32,526 nt of DNA from Bacteroidia bacterium (lineage in GTDB: Bacteria; Bacteroidota; Bacteroidia; NS11-12g; UBA955), in contig JANWHK010000079.1 of assembly GCA_025450395.1 (NCBI GenBank), positions 1 to 32,526 on the forward strand, read 5' to 3'. The notes under the pieces are model-generated. The model was given only the letters and a program-made list of their open reading frames with translations. It did not search any database and was not told the DNA's origin. The position numbers and the translations under genes were made by a program. Within the stretch, counting starts at the first letter, position 1, and each line of letters starts with the position of its first letter. Shown one piece after another: positions 1 to 8,286 of this stretch.

Positions 1-891
1 ACGAATGCTACCTGGGATGATTTTTGGTTGAATGAAGGGTTTACGGTTTATTTTGAGGAGCGTATCATGGAAAAGATATATGGAAAGAATTATGCGGATA
101 TGTTGTCTGAGATCAGTCTTGAAGAGCTCCATTTAACAATGGATGACCTGATGCGCACAGCCCCGGGGGATACCAAGCTTAAACTGAACCTGAAAGACCG
201 TAATCCCGATGATGGGGTAAGTGATATAGCGTACATCAAGGGTTGTATGTTTTTAAGGATGCTTGAGCAGAAATTCGGCAGGAAAACCTGGGATGCTTTT
301 TTGAAAAGTTATTTTGACCATTTTAAATGGAAGACTGTCACAACAGAACAATTCACAGATTACCTGCAGGCGAACCTCCTGGATAAATATCCAAGGGTAA
401 AGGTCAACTACAAGGAGTGGATATATGAGATTGGACTGCCAAAGAATTCCCCTGTCATCAACAGTGCAGAACTGGCGAGGGTGAAAAAGATGGCTTCTAA
501 TGTGAATACACATAAGCTTGTCAGTTATATTGATACAAGTGGGTTTACAACACACCACTGGATGCATTTGCTGCGCAACCTGGAACCAGATTCCATAAAA
601 AATGTGATGAAGGAATTGGATTCATTGTATCATTTAACAGTGAGCAATAATGCAGAGATACAGTGCGACTGGTACCTTCTGTGTATTACGAACAAGTATA
701 CGGAAGCATATCCATATATAGAAAAATACCTGCTCACAGTTGGTCGCCGTAAATTCCTGAAGCCCATGTATGAGCGCCTTGCTGCTACACCTGAAGGTCT
801 TGATATGGGAAGGAATATATTTTTCAAGGCTGAAAAAAGTTACCACGCCGTTTCACGGAATACATTGAAGTCTATTTTAAAAATGGAATAG
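1..891 (+). CDS. M1 family aminopeptidase (LTA4H-like), C-terminal part, 5'-truncated by window
   Basis: The reading frame is open from base 1, so the gene begins upstream; about 296 residues are visible. The motif WLNEGFTVYFEE at residues 9-20 matches the M1 metallopeptidase segment that carries the third zinc ligand (Glu12 here). The HEXXH motif must lie just outside the window. Tyr78 in AYIKG lies about where the M1 catalytic tyrosine is expected, as in the PYEKG segment of leukotriene A4 hydrolase. The rest (about 140-296) resembles the helical LTA4H C-terminal domain. The family removes N-terminal amino acids from peptides with one zinc ion. The stop is followed by a short gap and a CAP-domain gene on the same strand. 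I infer an aminopeptidase; an epoxide-hydrolase side activity cannot be judged. Confidence 0.85.
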   Translation, partial: TNATWDDFWLNEGFTVYFEERIMEKIYGKNYADMLSEISLEELHLTMDDLMRTAPGDTKLKLNLKDRNPDDGVSDIAYIKGCMFLRMLEQKFGRKTWDAFLKSYFDHFKWKTVTTEQFTDYLQANLLDKYPRVKVNYKEWIYEIGLPKNSPVINSAELARVKKMASNVNTHKLVSYIDTSGFTTHHWMHLLRNLEPDSIKNVMKELDSLYHLTVSNNAEIQCDWYLLCITNKYTEAYPYIEKYLLTVGRRKFLKPMYERLAATPEGLDMGRNIFFKAEKSYHAVSRNTLKSILKME

Positions 892-896
892 TTATT

Positions 897-914
897 GAAA
901 TACTAGAAATACTA
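897..914. repeat. perfect 9-bp tandem duplication in a short intergenic gap
   Basis: GAAATACTA occurs twice in a row directly after the aminopeptidase stop codon. It is too short to assign a role and may be chance in AT-rich spacer DNA. Confidence 0.4.
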
Positions 915-943
915 AAAGCAAAATTATTCCGTTTTATTTATCA

Positions 944-2104
944 ATGTTCAGATACCTCGCTTTATTCATACCATTATCAATAAGTTTATCACCAGGTGTT
1001 TTTGGGCAAAATCATAAATCAAAAGGAATTGTCAAAGCCCCTGTTATCCTACAAAAAAGCCATAAACCGGATACTGCATCTCACGTGATCAAACCCGGTA
1101 TTCCTGCGGGCAATGAAAAACATTTCCAGGAAGTCCAAAGCCGGCTTACAAAACTCCTTGCTGAGAAAAAATTCTCATTGTTCGCTACACAGATGCGAAA
1201 TGCGTTGCACCAGTTTCCCGGAAATAAAAAACTACTTGAACTGAAAAAACAATTTGTCATACAGGATTATCAGTCAAGTGTCTTACACCAGGTCAGGTTG
1301 CCGGATGAAAAATATTTTGAGAAAAAACCGTCCCCGTCCTCTTGCCAACCGGGTATTGTCAATGCATTGGGACATCAATATGTTTTGGGCAGGATTAATT
1401 ATGTCAGGAGGCTTGCAGGTTTGTACGACAGTTGTGTTTTTGACCCGGCACTGAACAGGAGATGCCAGATGGCTTCACTGATGATAGATGCAAACGGCAA
1501 ACTGGATCATGCGCCTAAAAGCAACTGGAAATGTTATACAAAGGAAGGAGCATCGGTGTCGGCAAACAGTAATTTGTCAATGGGATATAACTTTGCGGAT
1601 GCAGTGATGGGCCAGATGGAAGACGATGGTTCAGGAAACGCTGCCTGCGGGCATAGGAGATGGATATTAAATCCTTATAACAACGTCTTCGGTCACGGCA
1701 GTACATTTAATGCCATGACCTTATCCGTATTCGGTGCAGGCGACCCTAAACTGGTCAAAAAAACCGGTTTTGTTGATACGCAGTTTATATGCTGGCCAAG
1801 CGCTGATTTTTTTCCGATTGACCTGGTGCCGGAAAGGTGGAGTTTCTCTCTTGCCAATGCCGATTTTTCGCAAGCTAAAGTGACAGTCATGTTAAACGGA
1901 AAACCACTAAAGGTGAAAATTGAACCAATGAAAGTCGGTTATGCCGTCAATACCCTTGTCTGGACTGTAGCCGAGGTGATTCAGGCGAATCAAGCCTATT
2001 CAGTAAGTATTTCGAGGGTAAAAGTGATTTCAGGCTGGGGCAGGAATGCCTCCGGTAATATGAGAACATATAGCTACCAGGTCATTCCGCTGCAAATTAA
2101 ATAG
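944..2104 (+). CDS. secreted CAP-domain (SCP/PR1-like) protein
   Basis: The product has 386 residues. The N-terminus has a hydrophobic stretch ending GVFGQ, a likely SPI signal peptide cleaved near residue 22. Residues about 30-135 are a lysine-rich region with no recognised domain. A CAP domain follows at about 140-270: RINYVRRLAGL near 145, then LDHAP and GHRRWILNP near 235, the conserved His-containing blocks of bacterial CAP proteins. The C-terminal ~110 residues look beta-rich, with a hydrophobic pattern typical of an added domain. CAP proteins are extracytoplasmic; their biochemical role in bacteria is mostly unknown. The gene follows the M1 peptidase on the same strand and converges with rlmD, with only 5 bp between the stop codons. 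Confidence 0.8.
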   Translation: MFRYLALFIPLSISLSPGVFGQNHKSKGIVKAPVILQKSHKPDTASHVIKPGIPAGNEKHFQEVQSRLTKLLAEKKFSLFATQMRNALHQFPGNKKLLELKKQFVIQDYQSSVLHQVRLPDEKYFEKKPSPSSCQPGIVNALGHQYVLGRINYVRRLAGLYDSCVFDPALNRRCQMASLMIDANGKLDHAPKSNWKCYTKEGASVSANSNLSMGYNFADAVMGQMEDDGSGNAACGHRRWILNPYNNVFGHGSTFNAMTLSVFGAGDPKLVKKTGFVDTQFICWPSADFFPIDLVPERWSFSLANADFSQAKVTVMLNGKPLKVKIEPMKVGYAVNTLVWTVAEVIQANQAYSVSISRVKVISGWGRNASGNMRTYSYQVIPLQIK

Positions 2105-2109
2105 AATTT

Positions 2110-3513
2110 TCATGATCTTCTGTGCAGCAACGCTACAGATTCCACGTGGTGGGTATGTGGGAACATATCTACTGGCTGTATTTTCGCGACCTTGTAATTT
2201 GTATCCAATAACGCAATATCCCTCGCCTGGGTGGCGGAATTGCAACTGACATAAACAATCCGGTCAGGCAATAATTCATTGATCTTGGCAACAACATCCG
2301 GATGCATGCCATCCCTTGGCGGGTCGGTTATGATCACATCCGGCCTGCCATGTTTCTTTACCAGCTCATCATTCAATATATGTTTCATGTCACCGGCGTA
2401 GAAAGAAGTATTTTCAAGTTGATTGATAACAGCATTTTCCCTGGCATCGCTGATGGCTGATTCAACATATTCAATTCCTACGACCTGGCGGCACTGCCTG
2501 GCTACAAATTGTGCAATGGTGCCGGTTCCTGTATAGAGGTCATACACAGTTTCCTCGCCTTTAAGGCTGGCAAAATCCCTTGTGATCTGGTATAATGTGA
2601 GTGCTTGCCTGGCGTTGGTCTGGAAGAAGGATTGCGGTCTTATCTTGAATACAAGATCCTCCATTTTTTCCTGCAAATATCCCTTGCCTTTATATGTAAT
2701 CACTTCAAGGTCGCTCCAGGTATCATTCTTTTTGCCGTTGATGACATAACACCATTCCGTGACTTCTGGAATTTCAGGAGCCAAAGTCTCAAACATGGCT
2801 TCTATGATTTCTTTCTGGTCCTCATAGACTATCAGGACCACCATCCATTCATTTTCTGAAGTGCAACGCAACATCAGGTTCCTCAGGAACCCGTTTTGCT
2901 GCCTGATATCGAAAAAGGACAGGCCGTGCTGTATACCGTAGGATTTAACCTTGTCCCTGATAAGGTTGGCAAGAGGAGGGGCCAGGTAACAGACTTCAAG
3001 GTCCAGCACCTTGTCGAACATTCCCGGCACGTGGAATCCCAGGGCTGGTATACGTTGCGGGTTGGTCTTGTCGAAATGTTCTTCCCAGGCCTTATTGCTG
3101 AACGTAAATTCGAGTTTATTGCGATAGTGATATACAGCCTCGCTGCCTATGATAGGAAGGAACTCCCCGACATCCACTTTAGCAATTCGCTGCATATCGT
3201 TCTTCACCTGCTCTTCCTTGAATGCGAGTTGGGAGTTGTATTGCACGTGTTGCCACTTGCATCCCCCGCAGGTGCCAAAATGCGGGCACTTGGGTTCGGT
3301 GCGCATTGGGGAAGCGTGTATTAAACGCCTGATTGTACCCTCTGCATAAGATTGCTTTTGTTTTGTCACCCACACATCCGCGATATCCCCCGGCGCAGCG
3401 AAAGGTATGAATATGACCTTCCCATCGTGCCTGGTGACTGATTTCCCTTCAGCAGCTGCTGAGGTGATTTCAATTTGTTCTATTAAGAAGGGTTTTTGTT
3501 TTTTACCGGACAA
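2110..3513 (-). CDS. rlmD: 23S rRNA (uracil-C5)-methyltransferase, RlmD/RumA type
   Basis: The product has 467 residues, the usual length for the TrmA/RumA family. It transfers a methyl group from SAM to C5 of a uracil in 23S rRNA (U1939 in E. coli). A TRAM domain occupies about residues 8-65. The [4Fe-4S] ligands are Cys76, Cys82 and Cys85 (CPHFGTCGGCKWQH) plus Cys175. The SAM-binding fold includes DLYTGTGTIAQF, and DPPRDGMHP lies near the C-terminus. The nucleophile is Cys424 (VYVSCNS) and the likely general base is Glu458. The start is TTG: the frame holds no ATG before Met70, which is inside the TRAM/FeS region. It lies 19 bp after the thioredoxin-like gene stop, so the two probably form an operon. 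Target-site specificity (1939, 747 or both) cannot be read from the sequence. Confidence 0.88.
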   Translation of the reverse strand: MSGKKQKPFLIEQIEITSAAAEGKSVTRHDGKVIFIPFAAPGDIADVWVTKQKQSYAEGTIRRLIHASPMRTEPKCPHFGTCGGCKWQHVQYNSQLAFKEEQVKNDMQRIAKVDVGEFLPIIGSEAVYHYRNKLEFTFSNKAWEEHFDKTNPQRIPALGFHVPGMFDKVLDLEVCYLAPPLANLIRDKVKSYGIQHGLSFFDIRQQNGFLRNLMLRCTSENEWMVVLIVYEDQKEIIEAMFETLAPEIPEVTEWCYVINGKKNDTWSDLEVITYKGKGYLQEKMEDLVFKIRPQSFFQTNARQALTLYQITRDFASLKGEETVYDLYTGTGTIAQFVARQCRQVVGIEYVESAISDARENAVINQLENTSFYAGDMKHILNDELVKKHGRPDVIITDPPRDGMHPDVVAKINELLPDRIVYVSCNSATQARDIALLDTNYKVAKIQPVDMFPHTHHVESVALLHRRS

Positions 3514-3532
3514 AATGTATGGAGTGGGGAAC

Positions 3533-4069
3533 CTATTGTTGGATGACTTTGTTCATGATACTGTTAAATACGGTTGTATCCAGGTATCCTGAGTAAGGTT
3601 CGATTTTGGTATTGTCTGCAAGGGTTTTCCATACATAGGTCATTGGATAACCTGGTATCCTGCCGCCCTTGTTGAGATATTTCGCCAACTGGTCGGAGTT
3701 TAGGGTCTGTTCATTGATGGTGTATGAAGCATTGATTTCAGGATTGAATTTCACGCCGACAAAATACTTGTTCATTTTTTTTACGACATTCGGGTTTTCA
3801 TAAGTCTGTTTATCCATCACCTTGCACCATCCACACCAGTCAGTATAGACGTCGACTACCAGTATCTTCTTTTCTTTTTTTGCTTTGAGATATCCTTCTG
3901 TCATGTTGTACCATTTGATACCATTATGAGCAGTTTCGCCGGTTTCGGTCTTTGCTACCGTTTTTTTAGCAGCTTTCTTTTTGGGTTTAGGTTGTTGTGA
4001 GAAATCAGCGGAACTGATACCTATCACCAGTAAAAGGGCCAGGGAAATAAATAAGATTTTGCGTGCCAT
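3533..4069 (-). CDS. exported thioredoxin-fold protein (WCGWC active site)
   Basis: The product has 178 residues. A hydrophobic signal segment (residues 4-21) is followed by a Lys/Ala-rich linker with a run KPKKKAAKK and then a thioredoxin fold from about residue 50. The redox motif is Cys79-Gly-Trp-Cys82 in YTDWCGWCK, as in thioredoxin_7/DUF255-like proteins. The cis-proline is in GYPMTY. The two cysteines imply thiol-disulfide exchange in the periplasm, as reductase, oxidase or chaperone; direction is not deducible. It is first in a two-gene unit with rlmD. It is divergent from the DUF4175 gene across a 146-bp intergenic region. The ATG start is directly upstream of the signal peptide. Confidence 0.8.
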   Translation of the reverse strand: MARKILFISLALLLVIGISSADFSQQPKPKKKAAKKTVAKTETGETAHNGIKWYNMTEGYLKAKKEKKILVVDVYTDWCGWCKVMDKQTYENPNVVKKMNKYFVGVKFNPEINASYTINEQTLNSDQLAKYLNKGGRIPGYPMTYVWKTLADNTKIEPYSGYLDTTVFNSIMNKVIQQ

Positions 4070-4093
4070 GTTGTCTATAAGATTGTTATACTA

Positions 4094-4101
4094 CAAAGCT
4101 A
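4094..4101 (-). promoter_or_regulatory. candidate -7 box for the thioredoxin-rlmD unit
   Basis: On the minus strand this reads TAGCTTTG, matching the Bacteroidota TAnnTTTG element. No well-spaced TTTG -33 box is present, so support is from the -7 box only. Confidence 0.4.
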
Positions 4102-4187
4102 TACAAAAAACAAGCCAAAAAAAACGCCTTTCATCTAAGAGATTTAATTTTCGTCAAAATTGTATAAGAAAACAGGAAAAATTTCGT

Positions 4188-4195
4188 TATTTTTG
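4188..4195 (+). promoter_or_regulatory. candidate -7 box for the DUF4175-tsaB unit
   Basis: TATTTTTG matches TAnnTTTG and lies 20 bp upstream of the ATG at 4216. The nearest upstream TTG (4160-4162) leaves a 25-bp spacer, longer than ideal, so only the -7 element is well supported. Confidence 0.45.
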
Positions 4196-4215
4196 TTTGT
4201 AGATTACCCCTGATA

Positions 4216-7200
4216 ATGCCTGATTCCAAAAACATGTTGCACGAAAAGCTGGATGAATTCATCCGGAAATATTATCTCAACCGCCTGTTGCAGGGTTTAT
4301 TGCTGGGTTTAGGTGGTTTACTCGCTTTTTTTATAATGGCTTCCGTGATTGAGTACTTCGGACATTTCGGCTCAGTGATAAGGGGCATATTGTTTTTCGG
4401 ATTTATCATTTTCTCCCTTGTCATTGTATTTAAATTCATAGCTATTCCATTGCTGAAATGGATGAAAGTAGGCAAGGTGTTGTCATACAATAAGGCATCG
4501 GAACTTATAGGCAGCCACTTTCCCGAAATAAGGGACAAACTGCTGAACACCCTGCAATTGCAGGAACAGGCAAATACTTCTGACAGTGACTTGCTGATAG
4601 CCAGTATCAACCAAAGGATCAATAACCTGAGCCCTTTCAGGTTTTCAACGGCCATTGATTTAAAGTCCTCAGCCAGGAAATACGGGAAATATACATTGTT
4701 GCCATTGGCTTTATTATTGGCGATACTCATCTTCCAAAGCAGCATGATCACTAAACCTGTTGACAGGATATTGAGTTATGACCGGCAATTTGTCAAGGAA
4801 GCCCCTTTTGAATTTATACTCAAAACCAGGAACCTGGAGGTATTAAAAAACTCTGACCTGGTGATAGAAATGGAAACAAGTGGCAAGAACCTGCCAGCTG
4901 ATGTTTTTGTGAATATTGACCAGCACCTGATCAAGATGGAGAAGACCGGTAAAAATACCTTCTCATACAGTATGCCCAACCTCACGTCCGATCACCATTT
5001 CTTTTTTTCGGATGGCGAGTACCAATCACTTACATACAATATCAAGGTATTGCCAAACCCGACACTGGTGAATTTCAAGGTGAACCTGATTTACCCAGCC
5101 TATATTAATAAAAAGCCGGAAGTCATTCACAATATAGGCGATCTGACAGTGCCTTTAGGTACAGAGATTGAATGGGTATTCAATACCAAGGACGCCGACA
5201 AGGTCAGTTTCCAATTGGATAATAAAATGATTGAGACCCTGAGAGCAGACAATCATTTTACCGTGAAGCAGAATATCAGGAAAAGTGCCAACTATTACCT
5301 GCAATTGCACAACCAGTATGTAGACAAACGCGACACAATCAAGTATGCCCTTCAGGTGGTTCCTGACAGGTATCCGGGTATAGTTGCAGAACAACAGCCT
5401 GATTCCATTAATCCATTCATTTATTATTTTTACGGAAAAGCCGATGATGATTACGGTATCAGTAAATTGAATTTTGTATATAAAAATGTAACAAAACAGG
5501 ATGGCTTGAAATATTTACCTGTCACCATCGGAAAATCGACGGATGAGATTTTTTATTACATGGTGGACCTGAAAACATTGATAAAGCTTGATGGAGATGA
5601 ATTTGAATATTATTTTGAGGTATGGGACAATGATGGCGTCAATGGTAAAAAATCGTCTAAATCACAGGTATTTAAGACTGTTTCTCCTGACCAGAAGGAA
5701 TTAAGGGCTGATGCCGAAAACAGCAGCAAATCCATAAAAAGCAAGATGCAGGAGGCAATGAAAGAGATCCAGATATTGCAGAAACGCACCAATGAGCTGA
5801 ATAAGGAATTGATGGAGAGTGATAACCTGGATTGGCAGCAACAGCAAAAACTCAAGGATTTTGTCGCGGAACAGAAAAAACTGGAGGCCAAGGTTGAGCA
5901 GTTGAAAAATGAAAACAAGGTAAAGAATGAAAAGGAAAAACAACTGAATCGTGAGGAAGAGGAACTGCTACAGAAGCAGAAGGAACTTGAAAAACTATTC
6001 AATGAGATCATGACCCCGGAAATGAAGGAACTGTTAAAGAAGCTGGAGGACATGATGAGAGAGCAGAATAAGGAAGGCATACAACAACAGCTTGAAAAGA
6101 TGAAGCTGAACAACGAGGATATGAAAAAACAGCTGGACAGGACGCTGGAGCAGTATAAACAGTTGGAAATTGAAAAGAATATCAATGAACAGGTCAATGA
6201 ATTGAATAAACTGGCGGAAAAGCAGGAAGAATTGGCGAAGAAAACCTTAGAGAAATCAGAATCCAATGAAGAATTGAAAAAGCAACAGGATGAGATCAAT
6301 AAGAAGTTTGAAGAGATACAGAATGAGATAAAGAAGATTGAGGAAAAGAACCAGGAACTGGAAACTCCACTTAAGCTGGATGATACCAAAAAGGAGCAGG
6401 AGGATATTAAGGAAAGTCTTGGAGAAAGCAGTAAGAGCCTGGAAAAGAAACAAAATAAGAAAGCATCTGAAAACCAGAAAGAGAGTTCTGATGAGATGGA
6501 GGAGTTGGCCGAAAAGATGAAAAAGTCATTGGAGGAATCACAGGATGAACAGCAGGAAGAGGATTATTATACCTTAAGACAGATATTGGAGAACCTTATA
6601 GAACTGAGTGTTCAGGAGGAAGCCCTCATGCAGCAGATGAAGGACACAAGGACATACAGTCCCAAATTTGTGGAATTAAGTGCCAAGCAAAGGAAACTCA
6701 AGGAAAATGCAAAAATGGTGGAGGATTCACTTCTTGCCCTCAGCAAACGCCAGGTGCAGATACAGAGTTATATCAACAAGGAGATTACCAATATCAACCA
6801 TTACATGGACAAGTCCATACATCACTTTGGCAAAGTGGAGATTTCCGCGGGTGTGGCCCAACAGCAATATGTGATGACGGGATTGAATAACCTTGCAGTA
6901 ATGCTTAGTGAATCTCTCAAACAGATGCAGGAGCAGATGCAGGAAAAAAAGAAAAGCAGTTCCCAGTGTAAAAATCCGGGCAAAAAACCAGGCAAACCGG
7001 GCAAGAGTGGCAAACCGAAGATGGGTGGCATTAAAAAGATGCAGGATGAGATCAATAAGCAGATGCAGGAGATGAAGCAGGGTAAGCAACAGGGGAAAAG
7101 CCCGAGCAGTGAGCAGTTTGCCAGGATAGCCGCCCAACAGGAAGCACTCAGGAGGGAAATGGAAAGATTGGATAAAATGTTGAAGGAGGAAGGCAAACCC

Positions 7201-7536
7201 GGAGCTCTGGGGGATATGGAGAAAACAAGGAAATTAATGGAACAGCAGGAAAAGGATCTGGTGAACAAGCAGATCAATCCTGAAACCATGAAAAGAATGG
7301 AGGAAATTGATACACGCCTTCTGGAGCATGAAAAAGCCGAGCGGGAGCAAAACCAGGATAACGAAAGGGAAGCAGAGCAGGCAAAAGATATCAATAATGA
7401 AATGCCCCCTGCCATTAAAGCATACCTGGAGAAAAAGGCCAGGGAGATGGAATTGTTGAGAAGCGTTCCAAGCGAGTTGTCCCCTTATTACAAGGACAGG
7501 GTGAGGGTATATTTCAAAAAGGTAGGGAACAATTGA
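4216..7536 (+). CDS. DUF4175-family membrane-anchored giant coiled-coil protein
   Basis: The product has 1106 residues. Three hydrophobic segments (about 22-45, 52-78 and 157-175) anchor the N-terminus. A beta-rich region without Cys follows (about 190-490). From about 500 to 880 the protein is a nearly unbroken Glu/Lys/Gln-rich coiled coil. A Gly/Pro/Lys linker (GKKPGKPGKSGKP, about 922-934) leads to a second Met/Gln/Lys-rich coiled coil that runs almost to the C-terminus. The N-terminal arrangement (EKLDEFIRKYYLNR, then two close TM helices, then HFPEIRDKLLNTLQL) is what I recognise as Bacteroidota DUF4175. Its role is not known to me; the architecture suggests an envelope-spanning structural or scaffold protein. 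It is followed 1 base later by tsaB, implying co-transcription. Long open frames on the opposite strand here come from the biased codon use. Confidence 0.75.
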   Translation: MPDSKNMLHEKLDEFIRKYYLNRLLQGLLLGLGGLLAFFIMASVIEYFGHFGSVIRGILFFGFIIFSLVIVFKFIAIPLLKWMKVGKVLSYNKASELIGSHFPEIRDKLLNTLQLQEQANTSDSDLLIASINQRINNLSPFRFSTAIDLKSSARKYGKYTLLPLALLLAILIFQSSMITKPVDRILSYDRQFVKEAPFEFILKTRNLEVLKNSDLVIEMETSGKNLPADVFVNIDQHLIKMEKTGKNTFSYSMPNLTSDHHFFFSDGEYQSLTYNIKVLPNPTLVNFKVNLIYPAYINKKPEVIHNIGDLTVPLGTEIEWVFNTKDADKVSFQLDNKMIETLRADNHFTVKQNIRKSANYYLQLHNQYVDKRDTIKYALQVVPDRYPGIVAEQQPDSINPFIYYFYGKADDDYGISKLNFVYKNVTKQDGLKYLPVTIGKSTDEIFYYMVDLKTLIKLDGDEFEYYFEVWDNDGVNGKKSSKSQVFKTVSPDQKELRADAENSSKSIKSKMQEAMKEIQILQKRTNELNKELMESDNLDWQQQQKLKDFVAEQKKLEAKVEQLKNENKVKNEKEKQLNREEEELLQKQKELEKLFNEIMTPEMKELLKKLEDMMREQNKEGIQQQLEKMKLNNEDMKKQLDRTLEQYKQLEIEKNINEQVNELNKLAEKQEELAKKTLEKSESNEELKKQQDEINKKFEEIQNEIKKIEEKNQELETPLKLDDTKKEQEDIKESLGESSKSLEKKQNKKASENQKESSDEMEELAEKMKKSLEESQDEQQEEDYYTLRQILENLIELSVQEEALMQQMKDTRTYSPKFVELSAKQRKLKENAKMVEDSLLALSKRQVQIQSYINKEITNINHYMDKSIHHFGKVEISAGVAQQQYVMTGLNNLAVMLSESLKQMQEQMQEKKKSSSQCKNPGKKPGKPGKSGKPKMGGIKKMQDEINKQMQEMKQGKQQGKSPSSEQFARIAAQQEALRREMERLDKMLKEEGKPGALGDMEKTRKLMEQQEKDLVNKQINPETMKRMEEIDTRLLEHEKAEREQNQDNEREAEQAKDINNEMPPAIKAYLEKKAREMELLRSVPSELSPYYKDRVRVYFKKVGNN

Positions 7537-7537
7537 T

Positions 7538-8200
7538 ATGCCTGTTGTTCTGTGCATAGAAACTTCTTCGCCTATTTGTTCAGTCGCCCTTATCTATCGT
7601 GAAGAAGTAGTTTATAAGGAGAGCCTGAAGGCTCAGGCGCATGCGGAAGTGCTTTCAGACCTGGTTCTGGATTGTTTAAATCAGGCAGGTTTGACTTTTA
7701 AGGACCTCCAGGCAGTCGCCATCAGTGAAGGACCTGGTTCCTATACCGGCCTGAGGATCGGCACAAGTACCGCCAAGGGATTGTGTTTTGCCCTGGGGAT
7801 CCCATTAATAAGTATCAGCACCCTTAAAATAATCGCCCGGGCAGCCCTGGAAAAAGGAGCAGGGAATCTTATATGGCCAATGATAGATGCGCGGCGAATG
7901 GAAGTGTACCACTGTGTATTTGACCAAAAGCTAAATGCCTTGACACAGGTTCAGAACGGTATTATTACAGATATTGACTTTGTACCGGTCATGGTAGACA
8001 GCCAGACCGTCATTTGTGGTGATGGTTCGGCCAAGGCGTCAGATATCCTGAAGCTGCAGCATATTGATGTGCATGCAAATGCTTTAACCATGTGTTATAT
8101 GGCATTGGACGCCTATATGGAGGGTCATTTTGCAGACCTGGTTACGTATGAACCGTTTTATTTAAAACAGGCCAATATCACCGCTCCTAAAACTAATTGA
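7538..8200 (+). CDS. tsaB: tRNA threonylcarbamoyladenosine biosynthesis protein TsaB
   Basis: The product has 220 residues, typical for TsaB. The ASKHA-fold N-terminus reads VLCIETSSPICSVALI, and the family signature EGPGSYTGLRIG lies near residues 64-75. TsaB is the non-catalytic partner that dimerises with TsaD in the complex making t6A at position 37 of ANN-decoding tRNAs, in the cytoplasm. It keeps the family's short C-terminal half and lacks the full TsaD metal site. It starts 1 base after the DUF4175 stop, so translation is probably coupled. A bidirectional terminator follows. tsaD, tsaC and tsaE are not in the window. Confidence 0.92.
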   Translation: MPVVLCIETSSPICSVALIYREEVVYKESLKAQAHAEVLSDLVLDCLNQAGLTFKDLQAVAISEGPGSYTGLRIGTSTAKGLCFALGIPLISISTLKIIARAALEKGAGNLIWPMIDARRMEVYHCVFDQKLNALTQVQNGIITDIDFVPVMVDSQTVICGDGSAKASDILKLQHIDVHANALTMCYMALDAYMEGHFADLVTYEPFYLKQANITAPKTN

Positions 8201-8242
8201 CTTTCCAAAACGCCTGTCTTATTCAAGATTGTGGGCATAAAA

Positions 8243-8268
8243 AAAGCCCTCCAGTATTGGAAGGCTTT
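8243..8268. terminator. hairpin terminator shared by convergent tsaB and the OmpA-like gene
   Basis: AAAGCC and GGCTTT arms enclose a further CTCCA/TGGAA pairing (one mismatch) around a GTAT loop. A-rich sequence on the left gives a U-tract for minus-strand transcripts. It sits between two convergent stop codons (8200 and 8287). Confidence 0.75.
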
Positions 8269-8286
8269 CTAAAAGATTTTTATAGC

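Noticed and set aside
5610-6389. Long minus-strand open frame (259 codons) opposite the DUF4175 coiled coil
   Set aside because: The product is a Ser/Phe/Cys/Leu low-complexity string, which is what Lys/Glu/Gln-rich codons give when read backwards. No start context or family match.
6822-7415. Another minus-strand open frame (197 codons) opposite the same gene
   Set aside because: Same mirror effect of the second coiled coil; fully inside a well-supported gene.
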